64,000 bases of DNA, from positions 1 through 64,000 of the forward strand of contig CAZOKJ010000003.1 in the NCBI GenBank assembly GCA_964580465.1, given 5' to 3'. The notes under the pieces were generated by a model, which did not search any database, was not told the DNA's origin, and saw nothing but the letters and a program-made list of their open reading frames with translations. The stretch is from Taishania sp964580465. GTDB lineage: Bacteria > Bacteroidota > Bacteroidia > Flavobacteriales_D > Crocinitomicaceae. Shown here in pieces: positions 7,844 through 17,114 of the stretch (positions are counted from its first letter, which is position 1; the number at the start of each line of letters is the position of its first letter). Made by a program: the position numbers and the translations under genes.

Positions 7844-7873
7844 CAAAGATGTAATTTATTTTTAACAGACAAA
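7844..7873 (-). promoter_or_regulatory. Promoter of the response-regulator gene
   Basis: Minus strand TTTG (7873-7870), 18-nt spacer, CATCTTTG (7851-7844): one mismatch to TAnnTTTG. It implies a very short leader before the ATG at 7828. Confidence 0.55.
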
Positions 7874-7892
7874 ATACGACAAACTACGCATT

Positions 7893-8510
7893 TTAGCCAT
7901 TAATTGCTCTTACCTCTTTTACTTCTGGAATGTATTCTTTTAACAAGTTTTCAATGCCAAATTTCAAAGTTGCAGTAGAAGAAGGACAACCGGCGCAAGA
8001 TCCTTTTAAGACAACAGAAACAGTGCCATCAAGAAAACCTAAATAATCAATAGCGCCGCCATCCATTTCAATACGAGGTCGAACGTATTCATTTAAAATA
8101 TCAGAAATTGCATCATCAAATTCAGAAGCAGGAATATCAAATCCTAATCCTTCTGTTGATTTTTTCACTCCAGCATCAGCAAAAGCATTCTTTTCAGGAA
8201 ATGCCGTAACGACTGCTTTTTCTTCCAATAACCAAGATTGAACAAATTCACGCAAATCTGCTGTGATAAAATCCCATGGCACATTGTCTGTTTTTGTAAC
8301 AGAAACAAAATTGGATGAAATAAAAACAGCATTAACAAAAGGGAAAGATAACAAGGCTTCTGCTAATGGAGAATAAGCTTTCGCATCAGAAGCAGATTTG
8401 AAATCCACTGTCTGATCTGTGTCAATAAGGTTTTTATTAGCAACAAACTTCATCGTTGCTGGATTAGGTGTGTATTCTGCGTAAACTGTTACAGGGAGAC
8501 TCATATTCAT
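7893..8510 (-). CDS. NifU-like Fe-S cluster carrier (Nfu type)
   Basis: 205 residues. The N-terminal domain, about 5-95, is of the Nfu_N type (EYTPNPATMKFVANK). The C-terminal NifU domain, about 115-200, has the cluster-binding C172-x-x-C175 in KGSCAGCPSS. These proteins receive [4Fe-4S] clusters and deliver them to client enzymes; the complex I subunits encoded later in this window would be plausible clients (inference). Starts are possible at 8510 or at the Met six bases later. First of the leftward block; divergent from pckA. Confidence 0.93.
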   Translation of the reverse strand: MNMSLPVTVYAEYTPNPATMKFVANKNLIDTDQTVDFKSASDAKAYSPLAEALLSFPFVNAVFISSNFVSVTKTDNVPWDFITADLREFVQSWLLEEKAVVTAFPEKNAFADAGVKKSTEGLGFDIPASEFDDAISDILNEYVRPRIEMDGGAIDYLGFLDGTVSVVLKGSCAGCPSSTATLKFGIENLLKEYIPEVKEVRAING

Positions 8511-8524
8511 TTTAATTTAAACTA

Positions 8525-8532
8525 CAAAAATA
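8525..8532 (-). promoter_or_regulatory. -7 box for the nfu gene
   Basis: The minus strand reads TATTTTTG, a perfect TAnnTTTG match, 15-22 nt upstream of the ATG. No clear -33 element. Confidence 0.5.
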
Positions 8533-8581
8533 AACATTTTTGATAGAAGAAGATGAAATCTTATATTTTTCTATCATTCCC

Positions 8582-8608
8582 CCCCCTTTCATACAAAATG
8601 AAAGGGGG
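8582..8608. repeat. 11-bp perfect hairpin in divergent promoter region
   Basis: CCCCCTTTCAT (8582-8592), loop ACAAA, ATGAAAGGGGG (8598-8608). It is flanked by extra C on the left, forming an 8-C run in an AT-rich gap. No T-run follows on either strand and no gene ends here on either side, so a terminator role is unlikely. It may be an operator or a dispersed palindrome. Confidence 0.65.
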
Positions 8609-8809
8609 CTTCCTAAGCCAAGTTCAAAAATGTCTTTTCTAGCAAAGCGAGAAATCTTTTCTACTCAGAAACAAAAACGTTAGAAAAAAATAGATAGGCA
8701 ACTACTTTTGTTCAATACGTTATTTTTTTAATAAAAAATGAGTTTTTAATCAGCGAACACCTTAGTTATTAACAATAAAAAATGAAAAGGTTGAAAAAAA
8801 ACACACTTT

Positions 8810-8843
8810 TTTGACGTTCATCAAAATAGAAGCACTAACTTTG
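8810..8843 (+). promoter_or_regulatory. Promoter of pckA
   Basis: The perfect -7 box TAACTTTG (8836-8843) is preceded at 22 nt by TTTG (8810-8813). Spacing is slightly longer than the usual 19-20. Leader is about 27 nt to the ATG at 8878. Confidence 0.6.
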
Positions 8844-8877
8844 TACCCGAAATAGCATTAGCTAAAATAAAAAAATT

Positions 8878-10488
8878 ATGGACATGTTTGGAAAAATGGG
8901 TAAAAACACAGATTTAAAAACGTCTATCGGATTAGATCATTTAGGAAATCAATTTTGGAACTTAACACCAGCAGAATTAGTTGAAGACACTATTTTGTTG
9001 GGTCAAGGTATGTTAACTGACACTGGAGCAATCGCAGTTGAAACAGGTGAGTTTACAGGAAGGTCTCCTAAAGATAGATTCATTGTGTTTGATGATAAAA
9101 CTGCAAATGCTGTTTGGTGGGGAGATATCAATATCAAGTTTGCTCCTGAACAATTTGATGCTCTTTACAATCGTATGAAAGGATATTTAGTGGGTAAAGA
9201 TGTTTATGTGCGCGATAACTATGTATGTGCAGACGAAAATTACCGTTTAAATGTTCGTACAATTACTGAAAAACCATGGTCAAATCACTTCGCTGATAAC
9301 ATGTTTTTACGTCCAACAGACGCAGAGTTAGAAGATTTTACGCCAGATTGGCACATTGTTAACTTACCTGACTTTATGGCTATTCCTGAAGTAGATGGTA
9401 CACGTCAACACAATTTTGCTGTATTGAACTTTACTAAAAAGATGATTATCATCGGTGGTACAGGTTATACAGGTGAAATTAAAAAAGGTATTTTCTCAGC
9501 ATTGAACTTTATCTTGCCTCACGAGAAAAATGTATTGTCTATGCACTGTTCTGCTAATATCGGTGAAGCTGGTGATACTGCTGTATTCTTCGGTTTGTCT
9601 GGTACTGGTAAAACAACATTGTCTTCTGATCCAAACAGACGCTTGATTGGTGATGATGAGCACGGTTGGGCTGATAATACAGTGTTCAACTTTGAAGGTG
9701 GATGCTACGCAAAAACTATCGATTTGTCTCGTGAAAAAGAACCCCAAATTTATGATGCAATTAAATTTGGTGCAATTTTAGAAAACATCGGTTTCAAAGA
9801 TGGTTCTTCTACTCCAGATTATACAGATAATTCTATCACAGAAAATACACGTGTTTCTTATCCTTTAGAGCACATTGAAAATACAGCAAGACCATCTGTT
9901 GGTACTGCTCCAAAAAATATCTTTTTCTTAACAGCGGATGCTTTTGGTGTGTTGCCTCCAATCTCTCGTTTAACGAAAGAACAAGCAATGTACCACTTTA
10001 TGTCTGGTTATACAGCTAAAGTTGCAGGTACAGAAGTAGGTGTAACAGAACCAACAACAACATTCTCTGCTTGTTTCGGTGCTGCTTTCTTGCCTTTACA
10101 CCCTGCAAAATATGCTGAATTGTTAGGAAACAAATTAGAAGGTACTGACATCAAAGTGTGGTTGATCAACACAGGTTGGTCTGGTGGTTCTTTCGGTGTA
10201 GGAAGCCGTATTAAATTGAGCTACACAAGAGCAATGATTACTGCAGCGTTGAATGGTAAATTAGACAACGTTTCTTACAATAAATTGCCAATTTTTGAAT
10301 TAGAATACCCAACTTCTTGTGAAGGTGTTCCAGCTGAAATTTTAAATCCTCGTGACACTTGGGCAGACAAGGCTGCTTACGATGAGAAAGCAAATAATTT
10401 AGCTGCTCAATTCGTGAAAAACTTCGAAAAATTTGCAGATCAAACTAGCGAAGCAATCAAAAATGCTGCTCCAAAAGTTTTAGCATAA
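8878..10488 (+). CDS. pckA: Phosphoenolpyruvate carboxykinase (ATP)
   Basis: 536 residues, the usual length. It interconverts oxaloacetate plus ATP with phosphoenolpyruvate, CO2 and ADP (gluconeogenesis or anaplerosis). Landmarks: FTGRSPKDRFIV (about 60), kinase-1a loop GLSGTGKTTLSSDP (about 238), metal-binding GDDEHGW (about 259-265), and GWSGGSFGVGSRIKLSYTR near the nucleotide site. Single-gene unit: perfect -7 promoter box upstream and a strong terminator downstream. Codon use is strongly biased, as expected of a highly expressed gene. Confidence 0.97.
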   Translation: MDMFGKMGKNTDLKTSIGLDHLGNQFWNLTPAELVEDTILLGQGMLTDTGAIAVETGEFTGRSPKDRFIVFDDKTANAVWWGDINIKFAPEQFDALYNRMKGYLVGKDVYVRDNYVCADENYRLNVRTITEKPWSNHFADNMFLRPTDAELEDFTPDWHIVNLPDFMAIPEVDGTRQHNFAVLNFTKKMIIIGGTGYTGEIKKGIFSALNFILPHEKNVLSMHCSANIGEAGDTAVFFGLSGTGKTTLSSDPNRRLIGDDEHGWADNTVFNFEGGCYAKTIDLSREKEPQIYDAIKFGAILENIGFKDGSSTPDYTDNSITENTRVSYPLEHIENTARPSVGTAPKNIFFLTADAFGVLPPISRLTKEQAMYHFMSGYTAKVAGTEVGVTEPTTTFSACFGAAFLPLHPAKYAELLGNKLEGTDIKVWLINTGWSGGSFGVGSRIKLSYTRAMITAALNGKLDNVSYNKLPIFELEYPTSCEGVPAEILNPRDTWADKAAYDEKANNLAAQFVKNFEKFADQTSEAIKNAAPKVLA

Positions 10489-10514
10489 GCAATCGAACAA
10501 ACGTATAAATGAGA

Positions 10515-10548
10515 GAAGCTGTTCTTTTAGACAGCTTCTTTTTTTTTA
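10515..10548 (+). terminator. Terminator of pckA
   Basis: Stem GAAGCTGT (10515-10522) with ACAGCTTC (10531-10538), 8-nt loop, then a run of about 10 T. It lies 27 nt after the stop codon. Confidence 0.88.
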
Positions 10549-10590
10549 ATACTTTTTTTGCTCGCTCTTCTTTATCCAAAAGAATTGTTG

Positions 10591-10598
10591 TAAATTTG
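10591..10598 (+). promoter_or_regulatory. -7 box for dnaG
   Basis: TAAATTTG, a perfect TAnnTTTG match ending 18 nt before the dnaG ATG. No good TTTG at -33. Confidence 0.5.
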
Positions 10599-10616
10599 AA
10601 CCTCTTTACGTAATAA

Positions 10617-12605
10617 ATGGCCAACATTCCTCCACATATTGTCGATGATATTATTCAAACAGCTCGAATAGAAGAGGTGATAGGGGATTTTGTGAGCTTA
10701 AAGAAGGCTGGATCAAACTTAAAAGGTTTGTCTCCTTTTACAGATGAAAAAACGCCTTCCTTTGTTGTGTCGCCTGGAAAACAGATTTTCAAGTGCTTTT
10801 CAACTGGAAAAGGTGGGAATGTCGTTTCCTTTTTGATGGAAAAAGAGCACTTCTCATATCCAGAAGCTCTTAAATGGCTAGCAGATAAATACGGTATTCA
10901 ACTGCCTGAAGATAAGCCTCTGACGTTAGCTGAACAAGCAGCTATTTCCGAAAGAGAAAGCTTGCACATCATCAATGAGTTTGCGAAAGAACATTTTAAA
11001 AACAACATTACACAAACCGACGAAGGAAAATCAATTGGCTATTCGTATTTCATTGAGCGTGGTTTTCGCCCTGATATAATCGAAAAGTTTCAACTAGGAT
11101 ATTGCCTTAACTCAGGAAGTGACTTTACCAATGCAGCATTAACAAAAGGCTTTAAACTAGAATACCTTGAAAAAGTAGGCTTAGTTAAAACCAAAGAAGA
11201 TCGCCATTTTGATTTTTTTCGTGGACGAATCATGTTTCCCATTCATTCCGTGTCGGGACGTGTGCTCGGATTTGGCGGTAGAACACTTTTCACAGATAAA
11301 AAAATAGCAAAATACTTCAATTCGCCTGAAAGTATTATTTACAATAAAAGTGAAATCTTATATGGATTATTCTTTTCCAAAGGCGAAATTATAAAATACG
11401 ATAATTGCTATCTATGTGAAGGTTATACCGATGTGATTAGCATGTATCAAGCAGGAATTCACAATGTGGTTTCTTCTTCTGGTACTTCATTGACAAAGGA
11501 GCAAATTCGCTTAATTAAACGTTATACTAACAATATCACAATTCTTTATGACGGTGATGCAGCTGGTATTAAAGCGTCTTTTAGAGGAATTGATTTAATC
11601 TTACAAGAAGGATTGAATGTAAAAGTTGTTCTCTTTCCTGATGGCGAGGACCCCGATTCTTATTCAAAACGTGTGAGTGGAACAGAATTAGAAGCATACA
11701 TTCAAGAGCATACGCAAGATTTTATTTCATTCAAAGCTGGAATTTTACTCAAAGAAGACGATAACGACCCGCTAAAAAGAGCTGAATTAATCAAAGATAT
11801 CGTACATTCTGTAGGGTTGATTCCCGATTCCATTACACGAGAAGTATTTATTCAAAAAATTGCAGCTGATTTTCAAATACCAGAGACTATATTAACCAGT
11901 GAATTATTAAAAAGTAGAAAAAATACCATTGCCCAACAATTAGGAGAACCAGAAATTAAAAATTTACCTATTACTCCAAGTGGACAACCTTCAATTACTG
12001 TTGTTCCCCCTATTGTTGCGCCAAGTCAGACGAATGATTCTGATCCTTATCCGATTGAAGAATTTGCTTTGATTCGTTTGATGGTACTTTATGGAACTTA
12101 TGCTACAACCATTCCAATGTATGATGAAACAGGTCAATTAAATGAGTTGAATATTTCTGTTATTCAGTACATTTGCGATGAATTAAATGAAGATGAATTA
12201 ACATTTGACACACCACTTTTTGCCAAAATTCATCAAATTTACGCTGAAGGATTGAGTGAAAATCAATTGTATAAATCATCGGTGTTAAAACGAATGGAAG
12301 ATCAAGAAATTGTTCGATTTATTTCAGATGTTGAGGTGGGAGAGCATGAAATCAGTCATCGTTGGTTGGAAAAATATAACATTGAAACACGCAAAGACAA
12401 GGATCGTCTAAAAACAGCTGTTCCAAGTGCTATTTATGCATTCAAATTGTATAAAATCGAACAACGTATTCAGGAAATAGTTAATGAATTAAAAAATCCA
12501 GAATTGGAAGAAGAACGATTGATGGACTTATTATCGGAGCAAGTTGTATTGGAAAAAGTAAAAATGAAGTTCACGCAAGAACTTGGAAGAACAATATTGA
12601 AGTAA
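10617..12605 (+). CDS. dnaG: DNA primase
   Basis: 662 residues. It makes RNA primers at the replication fork and works with DnaB. N-terminal CHC2-like domain 1-95; catalytic core with TOPRIM about 255-345 (LCEGYTDVISMYQAG, ILYDGDAAGIKA with the DxD-type metal site); C-terminal helicase-binding region. The zinc site is degenerate: the usual C-x2-H and C-x2-C positions read S39-P-F-T42 and C60-F-S-T63, so only one of four ligands remains. I recall the same loss in other Flavobacteriia, so this is probably lineage-wide and functional. Followed 1 bp later by an MscS gene. Confidence 0.96.
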   Translation: MANIPPHIVDDIIQTARIEEVIGDFVSLKKAGSNLKGLSPFTDEKTPSFVVSPGKQIFKCFSTGKGGNVVSFLMEKEHFSYPEALKWLADKYGIQLPEDKPLTLAEQAAISERESLHIINEFAKEHFKNNITQTDEGKSIGYSYFIERGFRPDIIEKFQLGYCLNSGSDFTNAALTKGFKLEYLEKVGLVKTKEDRHFDFFRGRIMFPIHSVSGRVLGFGGRTLFTDKKIAKYFNSPESIIYNKSEILYGLFFSKGEIIKYDNCYLCEGYTDVISMYQAGIHNVVSSSGTSLTKEQIRLIKRYTNNITILYDGDAAGIKASFRGIDLILQEGLNVKVVLFPDGEDPDSYSKRVSGTELEAYIQEHTQDFISFKAGILLKEDDNDPLKRAELIKDIVHSVGLIPDSITREVFIQKIAADFQIPETILTSELLKSRKNTIAQQLGEPEIKNLPITPSGQPSITVVPPIVAPSQTNDSDPYPIEEFALIRLMVLYGTYATTIPMYDETGQLNELNISVIQYICDELNEDELTFDTPLFAKIHQIYAEGLSENQLYKSSVLKRMEDQEIVRFISDVEVGEHEISHRWLEKYNIETRKDKDRLKTAVPSAIYAFKLYKIEQRIQEIVNELKNPELEEERLMDLLSEQVVLEKVKMKFTQELGRTILK

Positions 12606-12606
12606 A

Positions 12607-13743
12607 ATGAGTGAAGTATTATTTTATTTAGGACCATTAGGAATCTCACTTTGGAGTTTAATTGCCATTGTGTTGGTATTTTTGTTTACGCTCATTCTGC
12701 GAAAGATTTTAAACAGAAATCTGAAGCACTATTTAGCTTCAGCAAACATTGGAGTAGAAGGAAAACGTGCCATTTTAATGCGTTTACTAAGTCAGCTAAC
12801 CTACTTGGTGATGTTTTACATCATGTTTTTAGTGTTGCGTCAACAAAATCCTGATGTAAGTTTAAGAGAATTTGTAGAGTATAAAATCATTGATACAGAG
12901 AATTTTGAGTTAAGTTTTGCTCATATTATTCAAGTTGTCATTGTCTTTTATATTGCGAAATTATCTGTTCGAATCATTCAATTGACAATCAATCAACGAT
13001 TGCGTAGAAGAAAAGATTATGATCCTGGTTTGGAGTATGTTTACGTCCAAATTACAAAGTACATTGTTTACGTCATTGCCATTATGATGGCCTCCAAGTT
13101 GGTGTTTAATAATATCTCGGGTATTTTAACAGGTTCTTTGGGGATTTTAGTCGGTTTAGGATTAGGTTTGCAAGATGTTTTTAAAGATTTTGTTGCCGGT
13201 TTGGTCCTTTTAGTTGAACGAAATTTAATGGTTGGAGATATCATCGAGATTTTAAGTTCCGATGGTAAAGATAGGTTGATTGTTAAAGTGGTAAAAATTG
13301 GTGTTCGTACATCCAAAATTGAAAATAGAGATGGAAATACCTTGATTTTACCTAACACGCAATTGTCACAAAATAGAATTGAAAACTGGTCACATGGTAA
13401 TACGCTTTCTCGTTTTACGATTGAAGTTCCTGTTGCTTATGGTGCAGAAACAGAACAAGTTATTCGCTTGTTAAAACAAGCTGCTTTGGGACATCCAAAA
13501 GTGAGTAAAGAGAACGAAGTTATTGTTCGTTTATCTGATTTTCAACAAAATAACCTGAAGTTTGAATTACTCTTTTGGGCGGAACATACTTGGCAAATCA
13601 ACAACTATCGTTCAGAAATTCGAATGGAAATAGATCGTTTGTTCAGACAGTATAAAATCAACATGCCTTATCCTCAATTAGACCTTCATATTGCAAGTGA
13701 TAAACGTGAGAAAAATAGAAATACAGGACACTACGATGAATAA
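12607..13743 (+). CDS. MscS-family mechanosensitive channel
   Basis: 378 residues in the inner membrane. Hydrophobic helices at about 9-31, 58-77, 103-123, 147-165 and the pore-lining helix 171-200. The MscS signature is GILVGLGLGLQDVFKDFVAG (179-198). The beta domain (VGDIIEI..) and a mixed C-terminal domain follow. These channels open under membrane tension to release osmolytes. It has more N-terminal helices than minimal MscS, as in YnaI-like members. It starts 1 bp after the dnaG stop, so is probably co-transcribed with it. Confidence 0.93.
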   Translation: MSEVLFYLGPLGISLWSLIAIVLVFLFTLILRKILNRNLKHYLASANIGVEGKRAILMRLLSQLTYLVMFYIMFLVLRQQNPDVSLREFVEYKIIDTENFELSFAHIIQVVIVFYIAKLSVRIIQLTINQRLRRRKDYDPGLEYVYVQITKYIVYVIAIMMASKLVFNNISGILTGSLGILVGLGLGLQDVFKDFVAGLVLLVERNLMVGDIIEILSSDGKDRLIVKVVKIGVRTSKIENRDGNTLILPNTQLSQNRIENWSHGNTLSRFTIEVPVAYGAETEQVIRLLKQAALGHPKVSKENEVIVRLSDFQQNNLKFELLFWAEHTWQINNYRSEIRMEIDRLFRQYKINMPYPQLDLHIASDKREKNRNTGHYDE

Positions 13744-13779
13744 TCTTGATAGATTAGAGAAAAATAGTATTTTTACAGC

Positions 13780-14805
13780 ATGATTTTTTGGAAGATTTTA
13801 TTTTATCCCTTTTCACTTCTCTATGGTTTGATCACAGGGATGCGAAATTTCTTTTTTAACATAGGGCTTTTTAAGTCGTATGCAATTCCGGGTAAATCCA
13901 TTACAGTAGGGAATTTAAGTATGGGGGGAACAGGAAAAACGCCTCATAGTTTGTATTTGTGGGAGTTGTTGAAACCAACACATGAAATTGCCTTTTTAAG
14001 TCGTGGCTATGGTCGTGAAACTTCTGGTTTGATTGAAGTAGATGATGAACACAATTCTTCGCAAGTAGGGGATGAACCGCTAATGTTTAAAAAAATTGCA
14101 AAATCTGATTCATTGGTGGTTGTTTCTGAAAATAGAAAAAATGGTGTTGATTACATTCGAAAAAAATCGAAAGATGCTGTTATCATTTTAGATGATGCTT
14201 TTCAACACAGAAAAGTAAAAGCTGGATTAAGCATCTTACTCACAGATTACAGTTTGCCATATTGTGCAGATGCTATTTTACCGATAGGTTCTTTAAGAGA
14301 ATGGAAAATTGGAAAAAATAGAGCGGATTGTTTAGTGGTTACTAAAGCACCAGTTGACCTACCAGAAGAAAAACGTCAAAAAATGAAAAAACGATTGGCT
14401 TTTAAAAATGAAAATGTTTTCTTTTCAAGCATTGTTTATGGTGACCTAATTCCTTTTGGGAAAGTGCAAACTGATTTTAAGAATGTTTTACTAGTGACTG
14501 GAATAGCGCAACCAAAACCTTTGGTAGAGTACTTAAAGCAATTTTATAAAGTAACTTCTATGCCTTTTCCAGATCATCATGAATTTACTGAACAAGATAT
14601 TAATAAAATTCTCGCAAAATTTGATACTTTTGTAGCTGAGGACACAATTATTGTAACAACTGAAAAGGATTATGTTCGTTTAGAACCTTTATTAACAAAA
14701 GTAGATAAACAATATTATCCTTGGTATTATCAAGCAATTAGTCTTAAAATAGATAGAGAAGAAGAGTTTAAAACTATAATAAAAAAATATGTTGACACAA
14801 TTTAA
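13780..14805 (+). CDS. lpxK: Tetraacyldisaccharide 4'-kinase (lipid A synthesis)
   Basis: 341 residues. It phosphorylates the 4' position of the lipid A disaccharide precursor at the inner membrane. N-terminal membrane-anchor helix about 1-30; Walker A VGNLSMGGTGKTP (43-55); catalytic-base segment ILDDAFQHRKVKAGLSILLTD; KAP and VTTEKDYVRL motifs near the C-terminus. Length is typical. Its end overlaps the next gene by 17 bp. An lpxH-like gene lies 4.6 kb downstream, so the neighbourhood carries two lipid A steps. Confidence 0.95.
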   Translation: MIFWKILFYPFSLLYGLITGMRNFFFNIGLFKSYAIPGKSITVGNLSMGGTGKTPHSLYLWELLKPTHEIAFLSRGYGRETSGLIEVDDEHNSSQVGDEPLMFKKIAKSDSLVVVSENRKNGVDYIRKKSKDAVIILDDAFQHRKVKAGLSILLTDYSLPYCADAILPIGSLREWKIGKNRADCLVVTKAPVDLPEEKRQKMKKRLAFKNENVFFSSIVYGDLIPFGKVQTDFKNVLLVTGIAQPKPLVEYLKQFYKVTSMPFPDHHEFTEQDINKILAKFDTFVAEDTIIVTTEKDYVRLEPLLTKVDKQYYPWYYQAISLKIDREEEFKTIIKKYVDTI

Positions 14806-15601
14806 CGAAGCGGTAGCATACATCCAGTCTAAAACAACTGTAAAGCCAAGTGTTGGAATTATTTTAGGAACAGGTTTAGGTGGTTTGGTGAAGGAAATCG
14901 AAATCATCGATGAAATAGAGTACAAAGATATTCCTAATTTCCCTGTCTCTACAGTTGAAAGTCACCAAGGAAAGTTGATTTTTGGAAATTTAGGTGGAAA
15001 GCAAGTGGTAGCAATGCAAGGCCGTTTTCATTACTATGAAGGTTACAATATGAAACAAGTAACGTTTCCAGTTCGTGTGATGAAATTGTTGGGTATTGAA
15101 CGCTTATTTGTGTCAAACGCTTCGGGTGGTGTTAACCCTGATTTTGAAGTAGGTGAAATCATGGTGGTAAACGATCACATTAATTTGTTCCCAGAACACC
15201 CATTGACAGGCAAAAACTTTGATGAATTAGGACCTCGTTTCCCAGATATGTCACAACCTTATGATAAGGAAATGATTGAAAAAGCTCAAGAAATCGCAGC
15301 TGAAAACAACATTAAAATTTCTGTTGGTACTTATTTAGGATTGACTGGACCAACTTTGGAAACACCTGCGGAATACAAATACGTTCGTGTAATTGGTGCT
15401 GATGCTGTTGGAATGTCAACTGTTCCTGAAATTATTGTTGCTCGCCACATGAATATTCCTTGTTTTGCAATTTCAATCATTACAGATTTAGGAGTTCCAG
15501 GAAAAATCAAAGAAGTAAGCTTGCAAGATGTAATTGAAGTTGCTAGCAGACAAGAACCAAAAATGACTATTATAATGCGTGAGTTAATTACACGTATCTA
15601 A
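14789..15601 (+). CDS. punA: Purine nucleoside phosphorylase (trimeric, PNP I type)
   Basis: 270 residues. It cleaves inosine/guanosine-type nucleosides with phosphate to base and ribose-1-phosphate in purine salvage. Motifs: GTGLGGL near the N-terminus (phosphate site), QGRFHYYEGY, VSNASGGVNPDF, GPTLETPAEY and GADAVGMSTVPE, which match the mammalian-like trimeric class rather than hexameric DeoD. Its ATG lies inside lpxK (17-bp overlap), implying coupled translation. The symbol punA/deoD varies between annotations. Confidence 0.94.
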   Translation: MLTQFNEAVAYIQSKTTVKPSVGIILGTGLGGLVKEIEIIDEIEYKDIPNFPVSTVESHQGKLIFGNLGGKQVVAMQGRFHYYEGYNMKQVTFPVRVMKLLGIERLFVSNASGGVNPDFEVGEIMVVNDHINLFPEHPLTGKNFDELGPRFPDMSQPYDKEMIEKAQEIAAENNIKISVGTYLGLTGPTLETPAEYKYVRVIGADAVGMSTVPEIIVARHMNIPCFAISIITDLGVPGKIKEVSLQDVIEVASRQEPKMTIIMRELITRI

Positions 15602-15622
15602 GACAATAGAGAGTAAAGAAAG

Positions 15623-17080
15623 ATGGAAAATTCAATTTACGATAAATACGAAGCAGTAATAGGTTTGGAGGTGCATGCCCAAATGCTCACTAAAACCAAA
15701 GCATATTCTAATGATGTAAATGAATATGGAGCACAACCTAATACCAATGTAAGTGCAATCACCTTGGCACATCCTGGTACGTTGCCAATGATGAACAAAA
15801 AAACAATTGAATTTGCCATTCGATTAGGATTAGCTTGTAATTGTGACATTGCAGAAGCTCAGTATTTTGCACGTAAAAACTATTTCTATCCCGATCTTCC
15901 AAAGGGATACCAAATTACACAAGATAAAACGCCTATTTGTACGAATGGAGCTATTATCATCAAAGATGACAATGGAAATGACAAACATGTAGGGTTGACC
16001 CGTATTCACATGGAAGAAGATGCTGGAAAAAGCATTCACGATGTAGATGTGTTTGATACTTTGGTGGACTTAAATCGTGCAGGTGTACCTTTGTTAGAAA
16101 TCGTTTCTGAACCTCAAATTAAAACTTCTCAAGAAGCGTATAATTATTTGACTGAAGTTAGAAAATTAGTACGTTATTTAGATATTTGTGATGGTAACAT
16201 GGAAGAAGGATCACTGCGTTGTGATGCCAATATCTCTGTTATGTTAAAAGGTTCAACAACTTTTGGTACGAAAGTAGAGGTTAAAAACATGAACTCTATC
16301 CGAAATGTGCAACGTGCTATCGAATTTGAAATTAAACGTCAAATTGAAGCAATCGAAAATGGAGAGGAAATTGCGCAAGAAACACGTTCTTTTGATGCCT
16401 TAAAAGGAATTACAATTTCTATGCGTTCTAAAGAAGCTGCAAATGATTATCGTTATTTCCCAGAACCAGATTTGCAACCAATCGTAGTGACTAAAGAACA
16501 AATCAATGTGGTAAAATCTGAAATGCCACCACTACCTCGCGATTTATTCTTTAAATATACAAACGAATTAGGCTTATCTGATTATGATGCTTACGTGTTG
16601 ACTGATTCTAAAGAAGTCGCGTTGTATTATGAAGGAGTTATTGCTGCAACCAAAAATTACAAAGCAGCTGCCAATTGGGTAATGGGGGATGTAAAATCAT
16701 ACATTAATCACCGTGGATTGGAAATAACAGAGTTTCCAGTTGAACCAAAACAAATTGCTGCCTTAATTCAATTAATTGATGAGGGGAAAATATCAACTTC
16801 CATTGCTTCTCAAAAAGTATTCCCTGTATTAACGGAAAATCCGACAGAAGAGCCATTGAAAATTGCAGAACGCTTAAATGTTATTCAAGATTCAAATGAA
16901 GATTCAATCAAGGAGTACATTTTAAAAGTAATTGAATTAAATCCTGCTGAAGTTGAGCGTTATAGAAATGGTGAAAAACAATTAACAGGCTTTTTCATGG
17001 GGCAATTAATGAAAGTGTCACAAGGAAAAGCAGATCCAAAACAAGCAAATCAATTGATGCGCGAAATGTTGGAAAAATAA
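15623..17080 (+). CDS. gatB: Asp-tRNA(Asn)/Glu-tRNA(Gln) amidotransferase subunit B
   Basis: 485 residues, the normal length. With GatA and GatC it amidates mischarged Glu-tRNA(Gln) or Asp-tRNA(Asn). GatB signatures: GLEVHAQM near the start, ARKNYFYPDLPKGYQITQ, EEDAGKSIHD, DFNRAG-like DLNRAGVPLLEIVSEP, and the C-terminal tail domain GatB/Yqey. No gatA or gatC in the window. Confidence 0.97.
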   Translation: MENSIYDKYEAVIGLEVHAQMLTKTKAYSNDVNEYGAQPNTNVSAITLAHPGTLPMMNKKTIEFAIRLGLACNCDIAEAQYFARKNYFYPDLPKGYQITQDKTPICTNGAIIIKDDNGNDKHVGLTRIHMEEDAGKSIHDVDVFDTLVDLNRAGVPLLEIVSEPQIKTSQEAYNYLTEVRKLVRYLDICDGNMEEGSLRCDANISVMLKGSTTFGTKVEVKNMNSIRNVQRAIEFEIKRQIEAIENGEEIAQETRSFDALKGITISMRSKEAANDYRYFPEPDLQPIVVTKEQINVVKSEMPPLPRDLFFKYTNELGLSDYDAYVLTDSKEVALYYEGVIAATKNYKAAANWVMGDVKSYINHRGLEITEFPVEPKQIAALIQLIDEGKISTSIASQKVFPVLTENPTEEPLKIAERLNVIQDSNEDSIKEYILKVIELNPAEVERYRNGEKQLTGFFMGQLMKVSQGKADPKQANQLMREMLEK

Positions 17081-17114
17081 ATACAAAAATTAGGTTTAAC
17101 AACCTTTTAAAGAA

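Larger units (their letters stand above)
8511..8877. other. Divergent regulatory gap between nfu and pckA
   Basis: 367 bp without a gene. It contains a probable leftward promoter (8525-8532), an 11-bp perfect hairpin (8582-8608), a long AT-rich stretch, and a perfect rightward -7 box (8836-8843). Nothing else recognised; no tRNA or riboswitch fold seen. Confidence 0.6.
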
